A stretch of DNA of 64,000 nucleotides, from positions 1-64,000 of the forward strand of contig JACKQL020000160.1 of the NCBI GenBank assembly GCA_018296165.2, read 5' to 3'. Source of the DNA: Termitomyces sp. T153 (taxonomy: Eukaryota > Basidiomycota > Agaricomycetes > Agaricales > Lyophyllaceae). A program made the position numbers and the translations under genes. Below the pieces are notes generated by a model. That model saw nothing but the letters and a program-made list of their open reading frames with translations. It searched no databases and was not told where the DNA came from. This document shows, piece after piece, positions 35,080-46,567 of the stretch (position 1 is the first letter of the stretch; every line of letters begins with the position of its first letter).

Positions 35080-35385
35080 CTCCCTGCCCTCATTGACAGT
35101 AGTGCTTCTGGCACCTTTGCCAGCTTGACCTCTGATACAACAACCTTAACAAACTCCTCAAACTCCAAATCTTTGACAGAAGCCCTGCTATAACAAGAAT
35201 CATTCAATACCATGACAATGCTCTTGCCTTCAACAATGACTTAAGATTTCAGATTTGGCTTCTCATCACTCAGCTCCCTCCATTGATCCCAATCATGTTT
35301 GGACTTCCATGGCTGCAGGACATCAGCCCTGATATCAACTGGAAGAACTTCACCATGCAATTCCTCAGCTCCAAAGCAAGTCTAG
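35080..35385 (+). pseudogene. Element B second retropepsin-like domain
   Basis: LPALIDSSASGTF (Asp at 35095-35097), then across a shift IFDRSPAITRI, LLITQLPPLIPIMFGLPWL and INWKNFTMQF. It aligns domain-wide with the preceding one: LFD..P..T, LLIT-x-L and WL...-I-x-W-x-x-T are shared. Element C has it at 42105-42398 (minus). The active-site Gly is Ser in both copies. Confidence 0.68.
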
Positions 35386-38300
35386 TGGCCACCATCCTCC
35401 TCCACCTCCAGTCCATGTTAGATTCTGACATTCCCAATCCCAATGCCAACACTTCTAGAGCAACCCAAAGCCTCTCAACCCTCAATGGCAGCCAAGAAGG
35501 TGAAGACAATGCAGCTCTGCCTTAGTCACCCTTGAGTAAATCTTGACAGCTGCCCCCCAACATACCCCAGAATCAATACAAAGGTCTGTGGTACTCTGAC
35601 CAACAATGCCCAACCTCTCTAAGCAACCCCAGCACCACTTGCCCACTCTTGTCAATCCCAGAGACCTCAACATCAGAATTATTGGTGCCATCCCCTTTGC
35701 ATGCATTGTACAAGATGGTGCCCCTGCCTTCTAACTGCAAATTACACCAGCCCTACCAGAAGAATACCTCCATGCAGAAACTATCCTGCCAGAACACAAA
35801 ACTAAGGAACAGATCTTATATAAAGTAGCTCCCCCAGAATATCATGAATTTGCTGATGTATTCTCTGAAGGAAGTGCAAAAGAACTTTCTCCACATTGCT
35901 CCTATGATCACAAAATTGATCTCAAAGAAGGCACTTCACCCCCATTTGGCAAATCTACAACATGTCTGAGATTGAACTCTGGGCCCTGAAGGATTACCTT
36001 AATGACATGCTCAGCAAAGGCTTCATACACCCTTGATCTCTGCTGCTGACACTTTGGTTCTATTTGCCAAAAAGAAGGATGCATTACTCCAACTCTGTGT
36101 TGACTACCAGGGACTCAACAAAGTCACCAAAAAGAACTGGTATCATCTCCCCTGAATTGGAGACCTTGTTGACTGCTTCTGCAGTGCCAAGATCTACACA
36201 GAAATAGACCTCTGCTCTGGCTACAATAATGTCCAGATTGCTCCAGGGCATGAATGGAAGACTGCCTTTTGCACCCACTATGGCCTCTTTGAGTACCTAG
36301 TAATGCCTTCAGAATGACTAACTCCCCCACCACTTTCCAGTACTTCATGAACAATATCTTCCATGACATGAATGACATCTTCATTATTGTATACCTGGAC
36401 AACATCCTGATCTACTCAAATTCACCAGAGGAGCATCCAGAGCACATCCATCATGTCTTAGAACAACTCTGAAAATACCACCTTCACACAAAATCCAAAA
36501 AATGCTTCTTTCATATGACAGAGGTCAAATACCTCAGAGTTATAGTCACTCCTGATAGTGTATGCATGGACCCTGCCAAGGTTGAAGCCATCCTCAACTG
36601 GCACCTGCCATGGAACATCAAGGAGGTACAGTCATTTCTAAAGTTTGCTAACTTTTATCACTGATTCATCAACAACTACTCTGGAATCACCAAACCTCTC
36701 AACTAACTCATGCAAAAAGTCACCCCATGAGACTGGGACAGCAAGCACCAAAGCATGTTTCTCCTTCTCAAGAAAGCCTTCACCTCCACTCTGATTCTCT
36801 GCCATTTCAACCCCTCCCTACCAATCATACTCAAATGTGACACCTCTGACTATGCCATGACTGGAATACTTTCCCAGTTGGACTCCAGAGGCAAGAACCT
36901 CTGCCCCATTGCCTTCTACACTTGTTCAATGATCCCCACAGAGATCAACTACAACATCTACAATAAAGAAATCCTTGCAATTGTCAAAGCCTTCTGCCAG
37001 TAAAGAGCCTACCTCAAAGGATCTCTGCACTGCATTCAAGTCTATGCCAACCATAACAATCTGCAGTACTTCATGACCACAAAACAGCTCAGCCACCACC
37101 AAGCTCAATGGTCCAAAACCATCTCAGAGTATGACTAGGCCATCCACTACTGCCCCAGACAACTTGGCACAAAGCCTTATGCACTTGGAGGTCCAACATG
37201 TATCCAAAGAAGTTGTTTAAAGCTGAGCAGAACACATTCAACCATTGAATGGTAATCCCCCCTGAGCATTTGCATGCCATGCTGATTATGAATGAAGAAG
37301 GAATTCTCCACCACATCAGAAACTCACCCCCAGACCCCTTCTTTACTCAGCATGACCCTCACAACAGCTCTGCCAATGAATCAAATGCTGACAACCCCTT
37401 CACACTATCTCCAAACCACCACCTTCTGCTCCAGAGTAGACAAATCTATGCTCCAGACCACAAGTCCATTCATCTCAACATACTCTAGCAACACTATGAC
37501 CACAAACTCTACAGACATCCAGAAATTTATAAGACTCTCCAGCTCATCTTCTGGACTTACTTTTGGCCAGGAATGAAGAAGGCCATCACACAATACATAA
37601 GGGCCTGCAAACCTTGCCTCTAGGCCAAAGTACCCTGCCACTGCCCTTACAGACTGCTGAAACCCCTCTCCATTAGTTGATGCCCTTAGTTCTCAATCTC
37701 AATGAATTACATTGTCAAACTCCCCAACTCCAAAGGCTTCAACACAATCTTTGTTGTCATCTGCTGCCTCACCAAGCAAGCCCTCTTCATCCTCTGCCAC
37801 ACTACTGACAATGCTCTGGAATTCAACAAACTATTTCTCAAACATGACTTCTCCAAGCACAGACTCTTGGACAACATTATCTTTGACTGCAGACCTCTAT
37901 TCATCCCCCATTTCTGACAATCACTGTGCAAGGTGCTCAAAGTAAAAACCAACCTTTTGACTGCCCACCATTTGAAGACCAACAAAAAAACAGAATGAGT
38001 AAACCAGACATTGGAACAGTACCTCTGCCTCTATGTTAACTATTTACAGAATGACTAGCATGCAGAACTCCTCCTTGCTGAGTTTACTTACAATAACACA
38101 CCCCACTCTGCTACTGGAGTTTTCCCCTTGTATGCCAACAAAGGCTACAACTCCTGACTCATGCTATCCCTCACAAATATCCCCTCTCATGTCACTCACA
38201 AAGTTGCCAAAGACCTCTGATCCCTCCACCAGTTCCTCTGAGACAAATTAACACCACCAATCAAGCCTAATCCAAACATGCTGATGTCCAATGAGATCCC

Positions 38301-38711
38301 ACTCCTGACTGGCTCCCCAGGACCTTGGTTTAGCTTGATCAACAAAACCTCAAGACTTGGAGGCTCTCTATCAAGCTTGATCACAAACAACTTGGCCTCT
38401 TCAAGATTCTCCAGAAGGTCTCAATGCATGCCTATAAGATCGACCTCCTTCCAGGCCTGAAGGGCCTCCATCCTGTCTTTTACATGCACCTCCTCAAAAG
38501 ACATACTCTGAACTCCTTCCCTAAAAAATGCCCTAGTCAACCACCCCCCATTGAAGTTGAGGACAAATATCACTATAAAGTTGACCAGATCCTTGACTCC
38601 TGCTTAGTCTGTGGCCACCCTCAGTACCTGGTCCATTGGAAGGGCTACAGGCCAGAGGATGACACTTGGGAACTCCAGAAGAACCTTGAGGGAGCCCCCA
38701 CCAAACTCTGA

Positions 38712-40887
38712 AACTTCCATTGATAACACTCCACTAAGCTCCAGGACTTTTGGGACTAGCAAACACAGATGGCATTAGTGGGCATAACCCCTGCCTCTGG
38801 ATTCATTAAGAATTCAACTCCTATGAGTAATGCCCTGCTTGTCTTTACTTCTTTATTTCCTAATGCAGTCTAAAAAACTTGATCACCCTAGGCTGGAAAT
38901 CCAAAGAACTATGTATATATTATAGAAAATTACATAATAAAATAGGTATTGCAGGTCTGGTGCAGAATGCAAGTCCAAGAAAGTGCCCCTACTCCCTCTC
39001 CCTCTCCAACCCCACCTCTGCTATCCTCCCCACTGGGTTCACTTCCATCTGGGCCATCACCACTGCCAGGATGTCTGGGTAGCTTGGGAGAGGCTCCCTG
39101 ACATCTGTCACCACTTTCTACCATGCCCCAAGGTCTGCTGTTGCCCTCCATTGGTGCCCCACCAGCAAGTGCTCCATTTGCCCTATACTCTGCTCTAGCT
39201 CCAGCAAGAGGTCTCTGGGCATCCTCAACAGCCTATTGTGGATGGACATGAGTGCTGCCGATGCTCCATTGAGGAGGATTCAATGCTCCTTGGTCCAGTC
39301 TACTGAGGCATGTCAGCACAGCAGAGGTGGGGAGGAAATAGAGTTAACTTACAGAAAATTTCCTACTACTTTGAGGTTGCTTCATTAGCAAGCCACTCCT
39401 CTCACCTTCTTGCTACCTCTGCTATAGCTTAGGGTACTTCTGCATAGGGCACCCTCTAACTTGCCTGTGCTTGCAACTCCTCTGACTCCCACACTCCCAT
39501 CTCCACTGTCTCTGCCCATGCCTGCAGCTGCTCTATCCATGCCTGCAACTCTTGGAGTTGGAACAGCTACTCTATGGCCATCTCCATGGCTACATCCTTG
39601 TCCCTACATGCTGCATCTCTGTCACTCTACACCTCATTCTGCTCCCTCTGCATCACATTCTGATCCTCTCAAACCCTTTGGACCTCCTCCTCATGAGTTG
39701 CTAACAACTACTCCAACCCCTTGACCCAACAACATAGAAAAGCCTTGGCAGCTGACCATGATGTTCCTGCAAACTGCTCCATGGGGGCCTCAGAGCTTGG
39801 GAAATACACCTGGAGATTCAGGGGCCCTGCCATTGCCTGCTCACTCCAAGCTTACTTGCTTGGCCCCACTTCTGGCAATGGAGATGCCCTCCACTTGCTC
39901 TTATTACATGCTGTGGAGGCCCACTCCCTCCACTCACCCCATGGGGGCCTGACCTTCATTGTTGACCACTTTGCACTACTCCTGCCCTCTATCCTAGAGC
40001 CCTGCTCTGACACCTTGCCCCTCCACCCTTCCTCCAGCTATGCTGCAACCCACTTTCAACCTCAACTCTGCTCCACAGCAATACAGGCAGCATGCCAACT
40101 CAACATAATGGAGCACTTCTTGTGCCACAAATGAAACAGACGACACACCAACATGTCCCACCACAACTCTGGCATGGGCTCCTCAAACTCATACTATTCC
40201 CCCCATTGAGTGCAAGACATGCACTGTAGGAGTAAGTTTGCTCTGAGAGGGTGAGATCATACTGATCACTCACTGGGGCTACCACTTAGCACCACTCGAG
40301 GGTTGGAGGACCCCTCACCCACTCCATGGCCTCTGTGAACTGCTCTGGCATCACCTCCACCAGCACAACTCTGGAAGCTACAAGGATGGGTCGGACTACC
40401 CCCCAACTAAGGCTAGGCCTGGAATGCAAGGCAGAGGCCACTCCCATTACTGACTGTGCTAGAACTCCACCCAACAAAACCTGCAATGGACCTACCATGG
40501 TCACAGACAACTCTGTCAAGGCTCAGTTAGTATTTCCAGAATGCAAGAGATAGAGTTACACTTATAACTGCAGTACATTACCTTAACTCATCTGCAATTC
40601 CAATGTTCCTCAGGCTCCTCAGAGGTGGAAGAATTGGAAGATGCAGATGGGGACCTGAACACTGCTGAGAAATAGGCAGAGGAGGACATGGGAGAAATTT
40701 GGAGACTTCAGGGTGTGCCCTGACCCTTGTAATTTCTCAAAGAAGCTTTTTGATAGGTGACAATCCTGCTTTGACTTTGTTACTCATGCTGCCACAGCTG
40801 CGGATTTGATCAATATTGCTTATGCTTTGATTTCCACACCTCCACCAATCCCCAACTCTCACCCCACATCTTAAGGGTCTTGATGCT
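38712..40887 (-). pseudogene. Element B antisense reading frame between pol and 3' LTR
   Basis: Between the chromodomain and the polypurine tract, the minus strand carries a long protein-like frame with scattered stops and small shifts, from about 40670 to 38930. Recognisable pieces are MPEQFTEAMEWVRGPPTLEW (near 40290-40350), a Cys-rich part near 40100-40200, a Gln/Glu-rich probably coiled-coil part, and EEWLANEA (39378-39401). The same pieces in the same order occur in element E (GPPTLEW and EEWLANEA at 46842-46868), so the frame belongs to the family. The function is unknown. It could be an accessory protein or a captured host gene. Confidence 0.55.
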
Positions 40888-40900
40888 GAAGGAGGGTTGA
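40888..40900 (+). promoter_or_regulatory. Polypurine tract of element B
   Basis: GAAGGAGGGTTGA lies immediately before the 3' LTR and would prime plus-strand DNA synthesis. Element E has AAAGGGAGGGTGA, and element A has AGAGGGGGGTTGA (minus), at the same place. Confidence 0.8.
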
Positions 40901-41944
40901 TATCATGACCTGTTCCTGCATCTCCAGATCTCCTCCCAAGTCACCCTGCTTTTCTGAAGCACTCTCCAATGCTCCCCCAACTCATCCCAACCTTTGTTGA
41001 CCTACAGCACCTGCTCTAGCTAATTTAAATGCCTCCTCAGCAAACCCTAGTAATCCCCTAGCAAATCCCAACACATCCTCTGTAGGCCTCCTCAGCTCCC
41101 CCTCTTACTTATGAGGCCCACAAGCCCCTCCTACACTTCCTCTGACTCAGACACACACTGTTCAACCTCTTCTGCAAACTACATAACTCCTTCAGTATTC
41201 TCCAACAACTGCAGGACAGACTGCATCCTCATCAGAATATCACTGCAGCCCACCCTCTGCACCCATCCACCCCATGCTGCTCTAACAAGCCCTGCCATTG
41301 CAACTTCAACTACTGGAGAAGGTCCAGTAGTCAGTATATAAAGATGTAGAGTAGCATTGGTTATCTCAGTCTTGATATTACATTAACTGGTTACTTGTGT
41401 CTCACATTTCTTTCTGTTCTGTCTTCATTTCTATCTTGAGCCTTGAATCTATTTCTTTCCTCAGTTCTGTCTTGTCTTGTCTCTGTCTTGCCTTGACTGT
41501 CTCTGGTTCCTTTGTTTTTCTAAGCCCCTTTTATCTCTGACATCATTACAAACTCCATGCACACACTACAACCTTCAAACATTCTTATGACAACTCTGGA
41601 CCTTGCTTCTTGCTCAGCCCCAGAATCCATCAGTCTTGATTGACCCCCCATCAAACTCTGGCTCTGCTCCCATCACTTGAAAAGCCTCAACTTACTTCAC
41701 AGTTTATTTGCACACCTACAAACTTGTTTCTGATGCCTGCCTAAGCCCAATGTTTGATATACTTGGTCTTAGACTTCTCCAGACCATTTCAGACTTACTT
41801 GGACTGCTTCTCTTGGCTTCCCCTCACAAGTCCCAATAGTCTGCACCACCTCCAGGACACTAAGTTATAAGCACAGGACACTACATCTGCCTAAGAAGGA
41901 CTTGCCCAGTGTAGCTAAGCCTCCATAGTCAGTGGAACCTGACA
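40901..41944 (+). repeat. 3' LTR of element B
   Basis: TATCATGACC to CCTGACA, 1044 bp; the first G of TGT is now A. TATATAAAG is at 41335-41343 and AGTCTTGATATTA at 41368-41380. It is followed by the target duplication AAGAC. Confidence 0.85.
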
Positions 41945-43099
41945 AAGACCAGAGAAGCCCTTTGCTTTCTTGGTTATTGTTAAGAGTCAAGGGGCTTTGA
42001 GTTGCTCCAAAGGTGCTGGCATTGAGGTTGGGGACATCAGAGTCCAAGGTGGACTGGATGCGGAGGGGGATGGCAGCTACTAAACTTGCTTTGGAGCCAG
42101 AGAATTGCATGGTGAGGTTCTTCCAGTTAATATTGGAGTTGACATCTTGCAGCCATGGAAGTCCAAGCAGGATTAGAGTTGATGGAAGAAGCTGGGTGAC
42201 AAGAAGCCAGACCTAGAACCTTAAGTCATTATTGAGGGTGAGGATGTTGTTGTGGTATTGAGTGATTCCTGTCAAAGTGGGGCTTCTATCAAAGAGTTGG
42301 AGCTCAAGTAGTTTGTCAAGGTCATTGTGACAGAGGTTGAGCTGGTTGCTGACAAATGTGCCAGAGGCACTGCTGTTGACAAGGGCAGGGAGGACCATTG
42401 GAGAGCTGTCAAGCCTGGCATTGATGATAAATAACTATGTGGACTTTGAGTGGAGCTGTAGGAGAGTTTGGAGAGTATTGGTTGTACCTTCAGGGTTTGT
42501 GGAAAGAGATGAAACATTAAAGGAGACTGGTCCAGAGTTGGTCAGGCTGTTCTAGCTAAGGCAGAGGGGCAGACTGGGCCAGTCAATGCAGGAGTTGGTG
42601 GAGTGAAGCTATGAAAATCCTAGAATGATGGAGGCAGAGAGGTGTAGTTTAGTGACAAGTAATCAGAGGTCCTGGCAACATCCATTGGCAAAGGTCATGG
42701 TTGTTTCCACACAGTGTGTGATATCTCTGGTGGAGGTGGTGTTGCTGTCAAAGAGCTTGAGGAGGATCAGAGTGGGGAGATGTCAGAGGTGGTAAGGAGC
42801 AAGTGCTGCCAAGGATTTGTCAATGAAGTTGTCAGTGGCATTACTGTCAACCAGAGTGGGAATGGGGCTAGTGGAGAAGAGGAGGGTGGTGCAGAGGAGG
42901 AGGATGTGGGAGGATTAGGAAGGGAGATGTGCTGGGAGGGTGTCCAGGGCTAGTACCATTGTGCAGAGGAGTGCAGCTGGAGTGGAGAAGATGTTGGAAT
43001 TTGGTCCAAGGTCTAGTGCATCTTCAAGACCTAAACCACTGACTTGTTTTCTATAAACTGGTAGTTGCAGTTTTCTCTGTTGATAGTCCATATGGTGCA
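41945..43099 (-). pseudogene. Element C tandem retropepsin-like domains
   Basis: The first domain is at about 42560-42870, with VDSNATDNFIDKS (Asp codon 42846-42848). The second is at 42105-42398, with MVLPALVNSSASGTFVSNQL and, after a shift, LLVTQLLPSTLILLGLPWLQDVN. In the second domain the catalytic Asp is Asn and the active-site Gly is Ser. Both domains match those of B in order and spacing, so the duplication predates the two copies. Homology to B fades near 41975, shortly before the element B insertion point. Confidence 0.68.
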
Positions 43100-45522
43100 T
43101 CCCATCACCTGGCATTTAGGGCAACTACCAATAAAATGTCCCTGCTCACCACATAGGATGCATGTGCCCTCCTTCCATCATTTCTCCTGAGTCTCCTCTG
43201 ATATATTGATCCAAGGTCTGTTCCAAATCTTGTTTGTGCATAGGGCTTCTTGATCATTAGCAGAGTCTGGAGCATTGTCAAGATTGTTGGAGTTGGCATC
43301 CAGGGGCTCTAGGGTTTTGTGGAGATCAGTGGCATTGAGTTGGGCAGGGGGGTGGGGTCCCAGGGGTCAGTTGGTGCTGGGAGGTCCTCAGCCTTGAGGG
43401 AAATGGGGCATGGGGTTGGTGGGGTTGGCAAGGATTGAGGATCAGTTGCTGTTGGTTGCTTGGGCCTGTCAGTTGGTGTTGCCAGAGGTGTTCTACATAG
43501 TCTGCAGTGCTGTGTTTTTGCTCCAGTCTTTCCAGTAGCATTGATCAATCTGTGTAACAAGCACCTTGTATTCATTGTACATAGTTTGCTTGGGTGCAAA
43601 GTGGAGAACATCCTTGATATGCTGAGACAGGGCACAGCAGAGGGTGAATTGGAGAGCATTATAGTTCCATCCTGTTTTGTAGGCCTCCCATTCAAATCAT
43701 ACAATGAAGGTCATGAAATGTTCATTGTCGCACATCCAAAAGTTGAAAAGGTTCTCCTCTACTTCTGCTACAGTGTCAAAAACACCAAACTTACTAGAGA
43801 ATTCCTGGATGAAAGTGAGCCAATTGGAAAGCACAGGGTTGTTGGAATTGAACCAGAGCAACACTGTGTAGTAGTCAAAGGCAATGCTCTGTAAATACAA
43901 TGCAGCAAAGGCTACTTGTGAGCTCTTAAGCTAGAAGGTAATAGGCTTAGCTTGGAACATTGTCAGGCACTGCATTAGGAAGATTCTCCATTTCTGGGGA
44001 TTGTGACCAGTGAAGAATTCTGGTTTCTAAATATCAAGCTTGCCTTCCCTAGCCAGTGCATCACAAGTGTTGTCCTGAGTGTTTTGAATTTGAGGCAAGG
44101 ATCTGGTGTTGTAATAGTAGTAATAGTTGTTTCTGTTTCCATGCTAAGAGAGGAAGTTGTCTATGGCTAGGCCCCATCTACCAGGAGGTCCACTGTTGAG
44201 AGGTCCACTGCCAGAAGGTTGGCCTGGAGGAGGGCCTAGGGCCCAGTGAGGGCAAGAGGGTCCTTTAGAGGTGGGTGGCCCAAAGTAATTAGTGTCAGCA
44301 GGGGGATGGGGCAGGAGATAAGGAGGGTTGTTAGAGAAGGGGGGTTGAAATGCTCTGGAGCCTGTGGGTTGTCTCAGAGGAGTTGGAGCATTTTGGCAGG
44401 GTTGGGGAGTGTTGCCACAGAAGTTGTAGAGGTCAAAGTGGGGGGGTTGGTCTCAGAGAGGGCCATTGCATGGAGCAGGCTTATTGCCAGAGTTGCCAGG
44501 CTTATCAATGTAGAAGAGAGTTCAATTGTTATTATTGATGCATGGGGGTGGCCTCTAGGTACAGAGTTTAGGGGCAGCAGGTTGGTTCCAGGTACAGAAG
44601 ACACTGGGGATGGAGTTTGCCCAGGGATGAGCAGAGAGGGCCAGGGTGTGAGTAGCAGGTTGGTTCAACAGTCTGCCCACAGAGTTGAGGTTCCTCAAAA
44701 TGTTAAACATGGTGTTGAGCTCTTTCTGCTGGCAAGGAATGGGAAGCAGAGCTTTGCTTTGTGCTCTAGTGGGTTCCTCTTATTGCATATGGAAGGAGTG
44801 GGAGGACTCCAGAGAATCTTCAAACTGATGAGGACTTGGGCTGGTATGGACTTCCTTGACTAAGGTGCAGAGCTCATTCTGGAGATTAGTGTCAATTTCC
44901 AAGGTACCTTGCATAGCTTTGAAGAGGTTTCCTTGCAGATATTGTTTATGAAAATCGAGTCATTCTGCCCAAACCTCCAGAGTTGCTGGGATGTTGGGGT
45001 AGCCTAAGTTAATGAGGGCATAGGCACATCTTGCAATTTCTGTGGAGGAGAGGTGGAGAGAGTGGAGGACTTTGTCATGCTGCAGGACATAAGCTTTAAC
45101 TTGTTGCTGTTGGGGGAAAGGAGGAATTGAGCAGAGAATGGCAATCAAGAAGGGAAATAGTTATCTGGATGGTCTGGAGCAGCTGGGGCTACAGCGGGAA
45201 TGGAGTATGCATAGTAGTAGGTGAATGGGAGATAGGAGGAGTTGGGGGGTGCTGAGGGTGCTTTAGGAGATTCTCTGGGGTACATACAGGAGTAGTTGCC
45301 ATCAACAGGGAATGTTGGGGGGTGGCACTAGTCCAAGGGTATTCCCTGGCTGATAGAGGGAGCATAGAATGCCTAGTTGAGATTCAGAGTCCAATGATGG
45401 AGAATGAACTGATCTATGGATAGGCCTGAATAGAACAGAGCATATCAATTTTCAGGGACTAGCTGACAATAGACATTAGTAAGGTAGCTGGCAGGGTTGT
45501 ATGTGGGATTATACACAAACAT
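43100..45522 (-). pseudogene. Element C gag with CCHC zinc knuckle
   Basis: ATG 45522 lies 20 bases beyond the primer site and opens MFVYNPTYNPASY. The frame then runs with stops through a Pro/Tyr-rich part, a capsid-like part, a five-Tyr run flanked by Asn (about 44114-44132), and a CX2CX4HX4C knuckle CILCGEQGHFIGSC (about 43128-43171). The knuckle would bind element RNA. A TGA just before it follows GEK-like sequence. Compared with B this copy keeps the knuckle and has the short Tyr run, so it is probably closer to the ancestral gag. Confidence 0.72.
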
Positions 45523-45554
45523 CAAGAATGGAGTAAGGTGGAGTCTTGATATTA

Positions 45555-46567
45555 TATCAGGTTCTGCTGACTATGAGGGCTCAGCTATACTGGGCAAGTC
45601 CTTATTAGGTGGATGCAATGTCCTGCACTTACAACCTAGCACTCCGGGGTTGGTGCAGACTATAGGGACTTGTGAGGGAAAGCTAAAGGAAGTGGTCCAA
45701 GCAAGTCCAGAGCAGTCCAAAGAAGTCTAAAACCAAGTATATTAAACATTAGGCTTGTGCAGGCATTAGTAACAAGTTTGTAGGCATGTATATGGACTGT
45801 CAGGTAAGTGGAGGCTTTGCAAGTGATGAGAGCAGAGCCAGAGTTTGATGGAGGATCAATTCAGAATGATGGGTTCTGGGGCTGAGCATAGAGCAAGGTC
45901 CGGAGTTGTTGTAAGAATGTTTGAAGATTTGTAGCATGTGTGCAGAGTTTGTAATAATGTCAGAGATGAAAGGAAACAAGATGAGACAGAACTGAGAGAA
46001 GAGATAGATTCAAGACTAAAAATAGAAATGGAAACAAAACAGAGAGAAATATGAGACACAAGTAACTAGTTAATGTAATATCAAGACTAAAGTAACAAAT
46101 GCTATTCTACATCTTTATATACTAACTACTAGACCTTCTCTTAGGTTTGGGAGGACAACAGTGGGGCTTGTCAGAGCCACATGAGGTTGATGAGTGTCAG
46201 TTCTGATCAGTGGGTGGGCCATGGTGATATTCTGATGGGAATGTGGTCTGTCCCATAATCATCAGAAAACTCTGGAGTAGTTGTGTGGGTTGCGGGGGTG
46301 GTTGAATAATGTACATCTGTGCCAGGAAAAGTGTTAGAGAGACTTGGGGGCCTGGTAAGTGAGAGGGAAAGCTGAGGAGGCCCACAGGGGATGTGTCAGT
46401 GTTTGCCAGTAGGTTGTTGTGGTTTGCCAAGGAAGCATTGGAGTTAGCCAGGGCAGGCACTATGAGTCAGCAAAGGTTGAGCTGAGTTGGGGAGAACATT
46501 GAAGAGTGCTCTGAGGAGGTGGAGTGTCCTAGATGAAGGTTCAGAGGTGCAGAAGTGGATCATAACA
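45555..46567 (-). repeat. 5' LTR of element C
   Basis: The minus strand reads TGTTATGATCC to CCTGATA, 1013 bp. The TATA box TATATAAAG is at 46113-46121 and the RNA-start box AGTCTTGATATTA at 46076-46088. The following primer site TAATATCAAGACT (45542-45554) is perfectly complementary to that box. It abuts element E at 46568. Confidence 0.82.

Larger units (their letters stand above)
34381..38711 (+). pseudogene. Element B pol: two retropepsins, RT, RNase H, integrase, chromodomain
   Basis: Two retropepsin-like domains come first (about 34604-34906 and 35080-35385). RT spans about 35850-36720, with YHEFADVFSEGSAKELSPH before it, [12 protein letters not shown] inside it, and the catalytic box YLDN at 36392-36403 in place of YLDD. 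RNase H is at 36755-37003 (CDTSDYAMTGILSQ). The integrase zinc region is near 37490-37640 and its core at 37690-38060: SMNYIVKLP has Asn for the first catalytic Asp, and an expected Arg after the catalytic Glu is TGA (TE-stop-VNQTLEQYL). The chromodomain is at 38560-38700 ([26 protein letters not shown]). About a dozen stops make it inactive. Confidence 0.83.
30865..41944 (+). mobile_element. Element B: full-length ~11.1-kb chromovirus with TSD AAGAC
   Basis: B has two LTRs (30865-31911 and 40901-41944), a primer site, gag, two retropepsin-like domains, RT, RNase H, integrase, chromodomain, an extra 2.2-kb region with an antisense reading frame, and a polypurine tract. The target duplication AAGAC is perfect (30860-30864 and 41945-41949). 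The LTRs differ at many sites, mostly transitions, so the insertion is old. The coding region has numerous stops, and the catalytic RT box is YLDN. It is a Ty3/gypsy chromovirus with Tf1/sushi-like priming. It interrupts the older A/C block. Confidence 0.88.
41945..46567 (-). mobile_element. Element C: 5' half of a Ty3/gypsy element of the B family
   Basis: On minus the order is 5' LTR (45555-46567), self-primer-type primer site (45542-45554), gag (45522-43100) and two retropepsin-like domains, ending at the AAGAC target site of element B. No RT of its own follows; beyond B the same strand continues as the unrelated element A. It is more complete than B in gag, with the zinc knuckle retained. 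Confidence 0.8.

Noticed and set aside
27114..46567. A and C as a single retrotransposon interrupted by B
   Set aside because: They are on the same strand and were contiguous before B, but the 3' LTR of A (368 bp) and the 5' LTR of C (1013 bp) are unrelated, so the pair is a chimera or rearrangement and not one intact element.
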